Of a stretch of 64,000 bases of DNA, positions 21,201-26,968 are shown in pieces. The notes beneath the pieces are model-generated. The model searched no databases, was not told the DNA's origin, and was given only the letters and a program-made list of their open reading frames with translations. The stretch's first letter is position 1. Each line of letters begins with the position of its first letter. The stretch comes from Phorcus lineatus. Lineage: Eukaryota > Mollusca > Gastropoda > Trochida > Trochidae. The position numbers and the translations under genes are program-made. The stretch is taken from assembly GCA_921293015.1 (NCBI GenBank), contig OV121090.1, positions 806,001 through 870,000 of the forward strand, read 5' to 3'.

Positions 21201-21900
21201 ATTACATGAAACCAATTACGAGTGTATTGATTTGACGAGTTATATAAAAGGAGCACAATCAAATGTTAATTAAGCTGTGTTGTCCCAAGAGGACGCGTGA
21301 TGAGGACCCTGTATCGCGAAATGCATGTTGGGTAATGGTTTTCTGTATATACGTCATTGATTGATAGGATAGGGAGATCAAATGATTTTACTCAGTTGTC
21401 TATATAGAGCCATAATATATGGTCGACTTTGTATGTTAGGCTTGTTTTTTTTTGAAACAATTCAATTTTGAATATCACGAATATTTCAACCGATCTTAGA
21501 TAGGCCTATGGAGATGAGATATTGGGTCCTTTTGATGCTTTAGGTGATTTGGGTTGACACCATGAGCAAGAAGGTATACTTAATGAGTGGAACAGGAATG
21601 AAAATAGTATCTGTAGATGAGTAATTGGCTTGAAATTCCTCGACCTTGACAGTACGCGTAGTAGGTGGTTGGGTAGGAATATGTATAGGAATAGTTCAGT
21701 GTAAACGTTACATATGATGGTTACATAGAGGCCTATATAGAAACCCTGTTCAATATTTTGATATCATTTCATTGCAAGAAACTGGGCGTGTCTCCAAAGC
21801 AAACAACAAACTCACATGTATTTGGTGTAAGACCGCGCAGCGCATCACTGAAAGATATCCATATCAATAGAAGTACACACTGAATCACACAGTCCGCCAT
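1..21900 (-). CDS. Gene A: CUB-LDLa single-pass membrane protein (3' end off window)
   Basis: Not a named gene I recognise; the domain order is clear. Exons on the minus strand: 21900-21816 (signal peptide), 12542-12324 (first part of CUB), 11679-11524 (rest of CUB), 225-1 (LDLa, transmembrane helix, basic tail; continues off the window). All junctions are AG/GT and phase 1. The visible protein is 228 aa. Residues 1-20 are a hydrophobic signal peptide. CUB spans about 35-152, with its four cysteines including ICGH (Cys35) and NDCWV. The LDLa repeat has six cysteines at about 156-187, followed by a helix at about 200-219 and an RQRRQRQQ stop-transfer tail. The LDLa lacks the usual D-x-S-D-E calcium box (NYDG instead). 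Neto-type proteins use CUB-CUB-LDLa-TM, so this looks like a one-CUB relative; a co-receptor role is only inference. Gene B at 26.9-30.1 kb is its divergent paralogue. Confidence 0.8.
405..1110 (-). pseudogene. L1-type ORF2 C-terminal part, frameshifted
   Basis: Continues ORF2 in a different frame (LPSCWKYHIKN, then NDLYINIYQRNILKST) and includes the C-terminal Cys/His knuckle CNFCNDASENIDHVYWEC typical of L1-type ORF2 proteins. It ends at about 405, roughly 100 bp before the A-tail. With a single corrected base it would join the upstream ORF2; no stop interrupts it. Confidence 0.8.
1112..4195 (-). CDS. L1-type ORF2: AP endonuclease and reverse transcriptase
   Basis: 1027 residues. An APE-type endonuclease fills about the first 240 residues (SANCRGLG, CLQDIHL, GDWNLVLD, ARLDFFLIS, SDHSAISL); the usual LQE of the family is LQD here. 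The reverse transcriptase has KSPGIDGFP, the motif A aspartate in LIDFEKAFD, GCRQGDPLSP (motif B) and the catalytic YADD at about residues 717-720. The frame stops at a TAA while homologous coding continues in another frame, so one frameshift near 1112-1125 has disabled it. Apart from that the copy is strikingly open, which implies a recent insertion. Confidence 0.9.
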   Translation of the reverse strand: MNKDNIKKMKLISANCRGLGDKNKRREVMNFYRDKDYSVICLQDIHLAKDDINIMKNEWGLQAIIAPYRSNARGVAILFNNNVDFTIHRSIEDDEGNFIIADITIENKRFTLTNIYGPNNDDPNFYIQLFEKIFSLDNNSLAIVGDWNLVLDPSIDLENYKHLNNPKSRDVVISKIEDNDLLDVWRILNKDEKKYTWWKKNPRKQARLDFFLISQDIFDITLDSDILPGYKSDHSAISLTLSNTINQTRGKGYWKFNNSLLLHPEYCNLVKEVLKETIEEYSEKKSPKQNEFEQNDEIKLKISNSLFLETFLMKVRGKTISYASFLKKDKIKKTAELELKIKDCEDNIRKNFQNMDESMLSKLSKYKTELEKIKEEELKGIQIRNRIRWYEEGEKPSKYFCNLENRTYVSKSINKIITEKNEEITDTDLILKELKCFYKHLYSSNNDLEDDICLDNVNTPVLNDEMREELEKDIDINEITYAVRNMKNDKSPGIDGFPIDFFKFFWKDLKEWIFRVVKEIYTKKELSLTMKRGVITCIPKANKEKTQLKNWRPITLLNAVYKIVSSCITNRLKKTLDILIHGNQTGFIPGRTISENTRLLYDLMFETKTRKTPGLLILIDFEKAFDTVSKNFINTVLHKFGFGPQIIQWINVLTYHTTSCVIQNGHLSEFFDNERGCRQGDPLSPYLFLFVAEILGCMIRNNKKIKGIVIDDKEYKLGQYADDTQLFLDGTEESLYAAIETINNFYKMSGLKINIDKTKAIWFGSKTGSEQTLCTNLKIEWVKGEFEILGIKFTPNLSELWVINTKKKLEEINRLLAIWRKRNLTLPGKITVVKTLALSKLVHIFNSLPNPPDDFIHSLEQTFFRFIWNDKRDKIKRSTLKRLKTEGGLGMVDIKLFIEALKLSTLRFYCKKSFDNNPCNIPFDDILKYGANIDKILSIKNPFWKDVLRAWNNYCKKLTVEGNNVDEFLAEPLWLNHYYKNCNYIIRNWAKKGLMTVKDLCDEHGFMPFDKLQLKFKIRGTILDYNY
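4198..5640 (-). other. Long inter-ORF spacer of the L1-type LINE
   Basis: No convincing ORF. It holds a 98-bp tandem duplication (5047-5144 and 5145-5242) with only a few substitutions between the halves, and several A- or T-rich runs. L1 elements normally have a very short spacer, so this either is a feature of this family or hides an older insertion. Confidence 0.5.
5047..5242. repeat. 98-bp tandem duplication inside the LINE spacer
   Basis: Two copies starting CTGACAATTTTA and ending GATAGTAAATCG, differing at about four positions. Confidence 0.85.
5648..6356 (-). CDS. L1-type ORF1 protein, N-terminally truncated
   Basis: Open from the insertion junction; the first in-frame ATG is at 6334 (228 aa from there). 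It has an N-terminal coiled coil rich in Lys/Glu heptads (about residues 1-75), then an RRM-like core beginning RRNSLLIYGIPN and a basic C-terminal domain, the layout of L1 ORF1 RNA-binding trimers. Codons upstream of the ATG (LTKYIED) are also coding-like and are cut by the target-site duplication, so the native N-terminus is lost. Confidence 0.75.
6371..6598. repeat. Degenerate edge of the satellite region
   Basis: Contains decayed versions of the satellite phrases (ACGAATCAGTCAGTCAATA, TATTGTACACACTATTTATG, GGGGTATTAAATATGTCA) and of the 73-bp unit (TACAGAAATACGTATT). The L1-type LINE inserted exactly at its left edge. Confidence 0.6.
6599..10640. repeat. 122-bp satellite array, 33 monomers of identical length
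   Basis: The phrase ACGATTCC recurs at 6599, 6721, 6843 and on to 10625, always exactly 122 bp apart: 33 periods with no net insertion or deletion. Monomers differ at a handful of sites. A four-base block after TATTGTACAT is GTTT, GTTA, ACTA or ATTA; a CATATGGGAAG/CATATAGGAAG dimorphism and a TTCTCC/TTCTTC dimorphism also occur. The order of variants looks shuffled, with no higher-order repeat. 122 is not a multiple of 3 and no protein is encoded. The array lies within gene A intron 3. The last monomer decays abruptly at 10637. Confidence 0.95.
10898..11350. repeat. 73-bp tandem repeat, about 6 copies
   Basis: CAGTGAGTAGGTATCAAATA recurs every 73 bp (GTGAG at 10961, 11034, 11107, 11180, 11253, 11326), again with no indel. 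It shares the phrases GGTATCAAATA and TTGATATCGTACAGAAATAC with the edges of the 122-bp array, so the two arrays may have a common source. It ends about 170 bp from gene A exon 3. Confidence 0.9.
11524..12542 (-). CDS. Gene A exons 2 and 3: CUB domain
   Basis: Exon 2 (12542-12324, acceptor TTTTTCCAG, donor GTTGTG) carries CUB cysteines 1-3 (ICGH, NDCWV, DSCTDYVLLVDG). Exon 3 (11679-11524, acceptor TATTCACAG, donor GTAGAT) carries cysteine 4 (TPMCSM) and the closing strands ending ELLFTAVYEG. Both introns are phase 1, and the split lies just after the DG turn exactly as in gene B. The 644-bp intron between them shows no other feature. The reading frame of exon 3 runs past the donor for a further 35 codons, which I treat as intron because gene B ends its exon at the same residue. 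Confidence 0.85.
12625..14585. other. Gene A intron 1, gene-free stretch
   Basis: AT-rich, with scattered (ATGGT)-like degenerate repeats at about 12900-13110 and 13765-13830. Short open frames at 13145-13453 have no recognisable domain. I see no gene. Confidence 0.5.
14812..15174 (+). pseudogene. FLYWCH/MULE-associated protein fragment
   Basis: The frame is open upstream of the ATG (CHETNTGMTEAHH), followed by MRKRAREELTSIPKIFEDER and a helical, charged stretch ending in VHDL. Cys/His-then-helix sequences of this kind follow FLYWCH zinc fingers in invertebrate Mutator-like elements; I judge the match by pattern only. No transposase core is present, so this is at best a remnant. Confidence 0.35.
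15429..16565 (+). CDS. LINE ORF1 (coiled coil, RRM-like, Arg/Asn-rich tail)
   Basis: 378 aa. A polar N-terminus with a basic KRHHTEAE stretch comes first, then a coiled coil at about 95-170 and an RRM-like core from LLNIVIKNIPESRG to about 285. The C-terminus is rich in Arg, Asn, Ser and Asp (for example SNQRYNNTNSDDTPQPRGD), a likely RNA-binding tail. It ends in TAC TAG, and the ORF2 frame continues in the same register after this single stop. Confidence 0.8.
   Translation: MQSVAPARSPIEMDFISSQEFVENVMPGPGSVTEHRPSDCRDTRKRHHTEAELQPDSSVKKQKNEVCEKTLPIARDCDVNNGVPATCTKTVSDVLMAIERQTQHFEKRFDAMECKLLDRMQSMLDSDINKVKGEIDSGLKHVSDEMCELREGHARMIQDVQKEVSDLKQKSRTYSQVVSSSPETKLLNIVIKNIPESRGEDVGVKVNSLIREGLKLRDVVIDSAERRESRNQRFAGVIIAKCKSSDDKQAILSAKRVLKDSRNYRDVYLSSDKPLQQRQLEANMKTLVETMGDGKLKLSGGRIVRVGNSDRRYNYSNQRYNNTNSDDTPQPRGDIYKQSSRDRERTSNHNRGSSDNVNRESPRAASDRRDTRGNTRRY
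16566..20090 (+). CDS. LINE ORF2: endonuclease and reverse transcriptase
   Basis: Open frame from just after the ORF1 stop. Endonuclease homology starts at once with CGFWNIAGW, upstream of any in-frame ATG, and includes LAETHL, CGDFNSRCG and LDHSIL. Reverse transcriptase motifs are AGKSPGFDNIP, FIDFKKAYD (A), GLKQGCLLSP (B) and LAYADDIVL (C; YADD at 18861-18872). The C-terminal domain has PLRVETGRY and a Cys/His knuckle, CFHCEAFIEDERHVLLHC. No internal stop or frameshift appears in 1,174 codons, so the copy is young or was recently active. Confidence 0.9.
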   Translation, partial: VSCGFWNIAGWSTDTHSENHVIRESCLHSVDLDIVGLAETHLKTNSVLYLENYYWIGHNRTLLHVKAKCGSGGVGFFIKKTLLNDFNLEVLDNSFEGILWIKLTHKTVTNCCIISCVCYLPPENSSRQADASAFYDTLLSQIHQYYQPGITYICGDFNSRCGNLLDFVEGVDVIPKRLVLDNVLNAHGYSFIDLLINANLCMLNGRYGVNDYTYVSPRGLSVVDYCVCPYEQLHNFKDFRVIRPNSLVDSADCLGMTGSRVVLKLDHSILTWKIDLPLESVEDTPCSSSVINDPTYMLRCDTTNVPSEFLTSDQCYATLQEAVTRLDFSRKEQCDIDEAYDVFTNTVRTEMERVLPTRRVVTNISLRSNKRKRTKKEWWYDRLALLWNELCGAEKQWCKCKGARKTVFKNVYVSKRKYFDQQVQKAKRDHTRRTLLDLEELCSSNSGEFWKKIGRVGVGIERRRKIPMEVTREDGSVSNDVTVVLETWRKAYSDLLNCNSTNTNEQVGNEDATENTFNTTITVSEVRRVIKQAKAGKSPGFDNIPVDVLKNESSILYLHKLFSSCFETGCVPSSWSKGVITPIPKSGTQDPRDPLSYRGITLASASYKLYCGVLNNRLGEYVEEKELIHDHQNGFRKTRSTMEHISSLTSIIETRKSLRKSTFTAFIDFKKAYDCIDRSILWEKLKSIGVNGNMYKAILSLYTNVKCTVRINGQFTPWFDVQCGLKQGCLLSPLMFNLYVNDLIHCVEGLSLGVKVDGINIGVLAYADDIVLVAENENDLNVMLDCLHNWCVSNKMSVNNVKSKVVHFRGPSVSRSTVIFMCGDTELEVIDCYNYLGLLLTEHLDYLRMAKSVASSASRALGLLITKYRLLGGMPYHTYSKLFYSMVWSTISYGVSIWGTYKFSCIEAVQNRAMRFFLVLRKYAPNNAVSGDMGWCPPFVNQWREVARSFRRFCNLDPFRITSKVFVWSDKYAVLKKRNWNFRVHVKFSDIGLQHFNNIKVNYHIPFVVSEVTSNLFERFIFNWKEFISNVNGQTCKGGNKLRTYATFKDEYRPEFYVLCQMPCAYRRALALFRCGVAPLRVETGRYNCTPLQERTCFHCEAFIEDERHVLLHCPLYSIDRDVLFRKCQEFNATFMSFNEFDKIIFLLSNPQVSFNTAKTCYLILKRRQALLYG
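20520..21815. other. Gene A intron 1, gene-free stretch
   Basis: Degenerate ATGG-type repeats at 20530-20710; otherwise unremarkable AT-rich sequence without a gene. Confidence 0.4.
21816..21900 (-). CDS. Gene A exon 1: start codon and signal peptide
   Basis: Reads MADCVIQCVLLLIWISFSDA and a few more codons, ending ACA-T before a GTGAGT donor (phase 1). Joined to exon 2 the split codon is TAT, giving Tyr-Met-Met-Asp, which aligns with Tyr-Tyr-Met-Thr at the same place in gene B. The start sits in GCAAGATGGCGGAC, the same AAGATGGCGGAC context as gene B and a good match to a YY1-type element. That shared start context, the equal phase and the similar hydrophobic stretch make this the likely first coding exon although it lies 9.3 kb from exon 2. 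Confidence 0.7.
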
Positions 21901-22579
21901 CTTGCGAGGGAGTTTCCGAGATGCTTGACGCTAAAAATAGCATGCAAGAATGGTAACCTATTTCTATAAAAAGCAGCGTCAGCAAGTGTGACAACACATG
22001 CGTTGTGGCTTTACAGACGTGAGGTCGGTTAATAAAGACAGCATGTTTCAACGTTTGGCTAAGAATTTGATATTAAAACGTTTGACAGCTAGGGGAGTTC
22101 TCGGGCGCGGACTCGATTCCAACATATGGATCTATATTTTTTAGGATCCGTAACATCTTGACGTTATAAATAGCACCTCTCTTAAAGAAAAGAAGTGTGT
22201 AGTTTCGGGTCCGTTTGGTTGCACAATATGCGTATTATACAGGTAAAGACGAATGGATCTAACAATGGTGTGGAGTATAAAATTGTGTTAAGACCTTGCT
22301 TATAAAGTATATATACGTCCTTGGATGGACAGTGACCAGACGACTGCGTCAACTGAACTGAACTGAACTTTATTTACACTCAGGCCGCAAGCAGTGGCAT
22401 ATGAGGATATACATTACACATATATGCAAAAAATACAATTTGATTTTGAATACGATGTACAATAATGTGTTCGAAAGACGTATATACATATGAAGGCATG
22501 AAACAAATGTAATGCAAATATATAAGACAAAGATATACATGATGAATATGATGGTATTTTAGGTAATAAAATTTAATTC

Positions 22580-23701
22580 CTAGCGGCATTTTGTAAAAAC
22601 ATTTAAGATAACGTTACAGAACAGGGCTAGTTTTCGTAATGTACATATCCTTTTACTATTAAATAATGTCTTCATTTTATGATAATTTGGTCTTTTGTAG
22701 AAATAAGGTATAAGATATTTTACTCTGGCATTTGTGAAATGAGAGCATATAAATAAATAATGGAATTCATCGCCAATGTCATTACCAATACAGAGTTTAC
22801 AAATTCTTTTATGTTTTGGAATTTTATTCCAACGACCTGTTTCAATCGGTAGGTAATGATTTGCTGTTATAAAATTTAGCAGTGCTCTTGAGTTCTTATG
22901 ATCTAAAGCATCCAAATATCTACTTAACCTTAAATCTAAATCTGATAAACAGCTATATACGACACCCTTTGAAGAATTATCGACAATAGACAACCACACT
23001 TGCTTATATGCATCTTCCAATTTACATTTTACTATATTTTTCAGCTTACTAAGGTTTTCAAAATGTTGGGAATTCCAAATATAACTAAGTCCAACTTCGT
23101 CAAAAATATGTTCAATATTCAAAATCCATTTATGTTTACATTTCCCAAGAAGTTTGTCGTTGAATAGTAATTTAAAGATGATAAGAGATAATTTCGAATA
23201 TTTTCCTGACAAAAGTCGACCCCAAAACAAGACAATTCTTAATTTAATACTGATTGCAAGTGGGTATCTACCAAATTCCCCATACAGCATAAAGTTTGGA
23301 GTACTTTTCCTAAGAGACGCTAGTTGTTTAAGAAATGTTATATGTACTTTTTCAAAAAAATTGATATTTTCAAATCCCCATACTTCACAACCATACAAAA
23401 GAATAGGCAACACCATAAAATCAAATAAACGCAACTGTAAATCGTATGTTAAAAAAACAAAATATATTGCTTTGGTGGTGGCTTTTTCAATAGCTTTTTC
23501 TTTCGTAAGTGTAAATTTTCTGCTTTTTTGAAACTCTATGCCTAAATATATGTAAGAATGGACATTTTCAAGAATATTATTTCCAATTTTAAAGTTGATT
23601 GCATAATCTTTCTTTGATCCGCCAAAAATCAAAACCTTGGGTTTATCAATGTTTATATTAAGTTTCCATGTAGAACAGTAGTCATTAAAACAATCAAGCA
23701 T
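22580..23701 (-). pseudogene. LINE reverse transcriptase thumb and C-terminal domain fragment
   Basis: 373 codons without a stop, covering post-YADD sequence to the C-terminal Cys/His motif. The LPIETGRW...R.C.LC layout is the same as in the LINE at 16.6-20.1 kb, so the two are related but clearly different in sequence. It is inactive for lack of the palm centre. Confidence 0.8.
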
Positions 23702-23710
23702 TTTTTTTTA

Positions 23711-24258
23711 GATCCATCTGTACATAAAATGCATGAATTTATATTTCTATACATATTTTGTATAAGACGGAAACATTTACCTGATACATTATTTGCCAGC
23801 AGTTTTTGCCAAAGACCCACACGCCATATATTATCAAAAGCTTTTTGAAAATCAATAAAAGCGCAGAATAATTTCTTTTTTCTGCATTTCAATAGTTCTG
23901 AAAGGTTAAACAATGTGAATATGTGGTCGACTGTGGAATAACCTTTTCTAAAACCTGCCTGTGCCTCTGACAAAATTTCATTTTCTTCTAGATATAAATT
24001 CAGTCGATTACTTAGCAAAGAGGTAAACAGTTTGCCAGAGCAGCTTAATAAGGTAATAGGGCGGTAGTTTTCAGGTTCTCGTGGGTTTCCCTTTCTTTTA
24101 TAGATTGGCTTAATAATGCCTGTTAACCAACTTTCAGGGAATTTACCATGGTCAAATACTATGTTATAAAGCTTAACATAGATATTAATAAAGGAATCTA
24201 CAGTTGATATGATATACTCATTGATAATACCATCGAGCCCAGCGGTTTTGTTAGTTTT
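23711..24258 (-). pseudogene. LINE reverse transcriptase N-terminal fragment
   Basis: Runs from KTAGLDGIINEYI through GIIKPIYKRKGN, YRPITLLS, GFRKGYSTVDHIF and FCAFIDFQKAFDN to CILCTDGSKKK, where homology jumps to sequence beyond YADD. The junction lies at an A/T run (TTTTTTTT at 23702-23709), which may have favoured the deletion. Confidence 0.75.
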
Positions 24259-24264
24259 AGTTTT

Positions 24265-24657
24265 GTTAGCGTCGAAGCCTATCGACCGTACATAGGGATG
24301 ACGTTAACGCATCCAATTCGACGTCGAAGACTGGCTCCGGCGCGATCCGTTCGTCAATGGCAGCAGTGACATTGGAGCCGAGTGCTTTTCACCGATAAGG
24401 GACAGGAAGACGGACCTGGTTACCATTGGTGCATGGTAATCGGACAGCTTGCCGGTGTATTGATAATCCTCCGCCTGAACCCAAGAACGATATTCCAACA
24501 TGACAACGCCATGCCCCACTCTGCTGTCATTAAAAGGAACTTTCTCAACCCAAACAATGTGCATGTTTGGCCCTGGTCAGCGAGATCACCGGATATGGCC
24601 CCGATAGAGCTTCTGTGGGCAGTACAGGACTTGAGTCGTGATTTGCAGGAAGAATGA
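24265..24657 (+). pseudogene. Tc1-like transposase fragment (DDE domain)
   Basis: Reads RTYIGMTLTHPIRRRRLAPA, a stop, WSRVLFTDKG, then FQHDNAMPHSAVI and WPWSARSPDMAPIELLW, ending at a TGA. These are the landmarks of Tc1/mariner transposases: the FSDES block with the first catalytic Asp, the second in QHDNA, and SPDLNPIE, where the third acid is normally found. The stop and the FTDKG change mark it as dead. No terminal inverted repeats were found around it. Confidence 0.75.
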
Positions 24658-25058
24658 AGTCAGATCCCTATTCATGTGAGTAGTCGACTTATAAACTCTG
24701 TCTGACGTTGTGTTGCGAAACTCGGTGAATATCGAGGGGGGCACATACTATATTCGGACATTTTAAGAACCCAGCAATGTGATTCATGTTGTGACAGGTG
24801 ACCGAATACCGGACAATACACCCGAATTATCTTGTAAAACGGTCCAAAAGTGCATGTGTGTATTACGAATTCTTGCAATATGATATAGATACAGGTTACA
24901 TGTTAATAATCTTAAATTTGAATACCTTCGCATGAATATTGAATTTTGTGATATTGATGTTGAAAATAAGGGTTAAGCAATGAATACTGTGGATTAAATA
25001 TTGAATACTGAGGGTTGGAAAACGAGTTTTACTGATAATGAATACTTTTAGTCAAATA

Positions 25059-25205
25059 ATGAAAAGTGGTATAGATAAGGAATACTGTGGTATAGATAAT
25101 GTATACTGTGGTATAGATAATGAATACTGTGCATTGAATAATGAATACTGTGGTTTAAATAATGAATACTGTGAACTGAATAATGAATTTTTGGTTTCGA
25201 TAACG
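25059..25205. repeat. 21-bp minisatellite
   Basis: Units like AATACTGTGGTATAGATAATG recur every 21 bp (25080, 25101, 25122 and on), with more decayed copies from about 24930 to 25350. In one plus-strand frame this gives a 7-residue repeat (EYCGIDN). I do not regard it as a gene. Confidence 0.85.
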
Positions 25206-25550
25206 AATACTGCATTGGACTCAAACCGAAAAAGAACAAGAATATGTACTATTGCAGATTGTGTAATTCCAAATATATCACTGTTACAAGTGAATGTAAT
25301 TCAAATAATGAATAAAGTGGCATAGATTATGAACACCATGTTATAGACTATGAATACAATATATATAATGTAAGAAGTATCAATCGTGGAGAAGCATATA
25401 TGAAAGTATTAAGAAATACAGAGAAGATGTAAATCAACTTTCAAAATCATGACTTTATCTTTTTTCCAATATGCATATTTCTGCTTCTTCATTCGAAGCT
25501 TCTTCAGGGAATGTATGCTTGAAGCACAGCAGCAGTCTTATATAGTCTTC

Positions 25551-25648
25551 AGTGTATCTAAGTAACAACACAATGCAACACAAACAGCAAAATAATCAAC
25601 AATCGTCCTGGTGAGTTATCTTGCATTGTGTTGTTACTTAGATACACT
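25551..25648. repeat. Perfect 27-bp inverted repeat (hairpin) with 44-nt loop
   Basis: AGTGTATCTAAGTAACAACA... at 25551-25577 is the exact reverse complement of 25622-25648. It is probably the core of a foldback element. Confidence 0.9.
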
Positions 25649-25913
25649 ATTGATTACAAACTGAAATTTAATGTTCCATGTCTTAAGTATTAACACGGTA
25701 AATGGCTCCCATCTGACTTTTTGCTGTAAATGAAGGACCGTGTCCAGTTAGGCAGGACGTAAATGTATCAATGATTCCTTCATGCATCCTATTCATGGTT
25801 GTATAAGTATTTTTCTTACTTGCAAAATAGCTATGTGGAAACGTTTGTACGTCGTTCCCTGAAAATTAAGTAGCAGAAGATATTGTATCATTTCGGAATA
25901 CGTTTGTAAGAGC

Positions 25914-26390
25914 TTAAAGAGCCACTCCGTGAGTTGTTGGAGTCATATATGCCAAACTAAATCAATGATGTCATTTGATCGCTAAGTATCGACTCTTACC
26001 AAAAAGACACATTTTAAAGCTTATTGGTTTTTTACAGTGACAATATGAAGGTATGACGTCGCAATTATGATCGAAAACCGGACAGTGGCTCGCGTCAAAT
26101 AGCCAAACGTAATTTTGGAGACTTATCTAAAACAGCCAGGAGGGCAGTTAGGAGTTGATAGTGTTCGTTAGGTTATGTAACTAGTATCCATGTATATTGG
26201 ATGTGATATCTACACCTCTGTGCATTTATAAGGCTATTTTTAGATGTTCATGGAAAACCAGCATTTGTCATATATATGTCTTTTGGACATGAAAAGTTAA
26301 GATGTTTTGATTTTATATCACCACACATGACATTTAGGTTCGTATCAAAGGTAAATAAAATGTTATGAAAATCACGGAGTGGCTCTTTAA
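25914..26390. mobile_element. MITE-like element with TTAAAGAGCCACTCCGTGA termini
   Basis: It begins TTAAAGAGCCACTCCGTGA and ends TCACGGAGTGGCTCTTTAA, inverted terminal repeats of about 19 bp. A homologous copy lies in opposite orientation at 35594-35950. It is flanked by a near-perfect 47-bp direct repeat (25871-25917 and 26392-26438), much longer than any transposase-made duplication. Confidence 0.8.
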
Positions 26391-26871
26391 GTAGCTGTAG
26401 ATATTGTATCATTTCGGAATACGTTTGTAAGAGCTTAAGCATTCTATAAATGAATAAATGTGCAATTAATATGTTGCATTTCGTTTTAACTCTTGGTTTT
26501 TTCAATCAGCAAAATGATGGTCTGCTTTTGCATTGAAGCAAAACGATTCAAACAAAAATTCTTCTAATGAAGACGACTATAAAAGTGCATTCGGATTCAA
26601 CACGAACTCGTACCTCACAATATGTTTACTTGTGCCATTGTCATAGAAACATCACGCCTTACCTTTGTTTTATGAAGTCGCGTCAACAGAAAATAAGGAT
26701 AACACAGGATAAATATTAAACCAGTGTGTGTGCCCTCATTTGAAGTAAATTTTAAAAGTTTGAACAATTATTTTCATAAACCACTTGATCCATGCTCGGA
26801 CATCGTACTCTATCAGTAACCAAGCCCATACGGATAGCGCACTCTCAAGTGTCAACGTCCCACTCGCCAAG

Positions 26872-26968
26872 ATGGCGGACGGCGACATGGATACTCTCTC
26901 CCTTATGTTACTTCTCCTTGTTTACGTAAACTTCGTCTGTGGCCTTTCAACTTTGTCCGATGACGTAT
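26872..26968 (+). CDS. Gene B exon 1: start and signal peptide
   Basis: [20 protein letters not shown] and following residues to DDV, with donor GTAAGT at phase 1. The frame is open upstream, but the start in CCAAGATGGCGGAC is preferred. It has a purine at -3 and G at +4, and it matches the gene A start. Confidence 0.85.

Larger units (their letters stand above)
22345..24258 (-). mobile_element. 5'-truncated, internally deleted LINE between genes A and B
   Basis: The 3' end at about 22345-22372 is a short AGTTC repeat run (TGAACTGAACTGAACT on the plus strand) next to an AATAAA-like signal. Coding runs on the minus strand from about 24250. It starts within the reverse transcriptase (KTNKTAGLDGI, ENYRPITLLS, AGFRKGYSTVDH, FIDFQKAFD) to 23710, then continues in a new frame from 23701 to 22580 (NINIDKPKVLIFGG, LPIETGRW, CKLCIGNDIGDEFHYLFIC). 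The segment with motif B and YADD is missing at the frame change. It ends abruptly against a Tc1-like fragment. Confidence 0.85.

Noticed and set aside
25038-25325. Protein with EYCGIDN-type repeats
   Set aside because: Product of the 21-bp minisatellite with no start context, signal or flanking exons.
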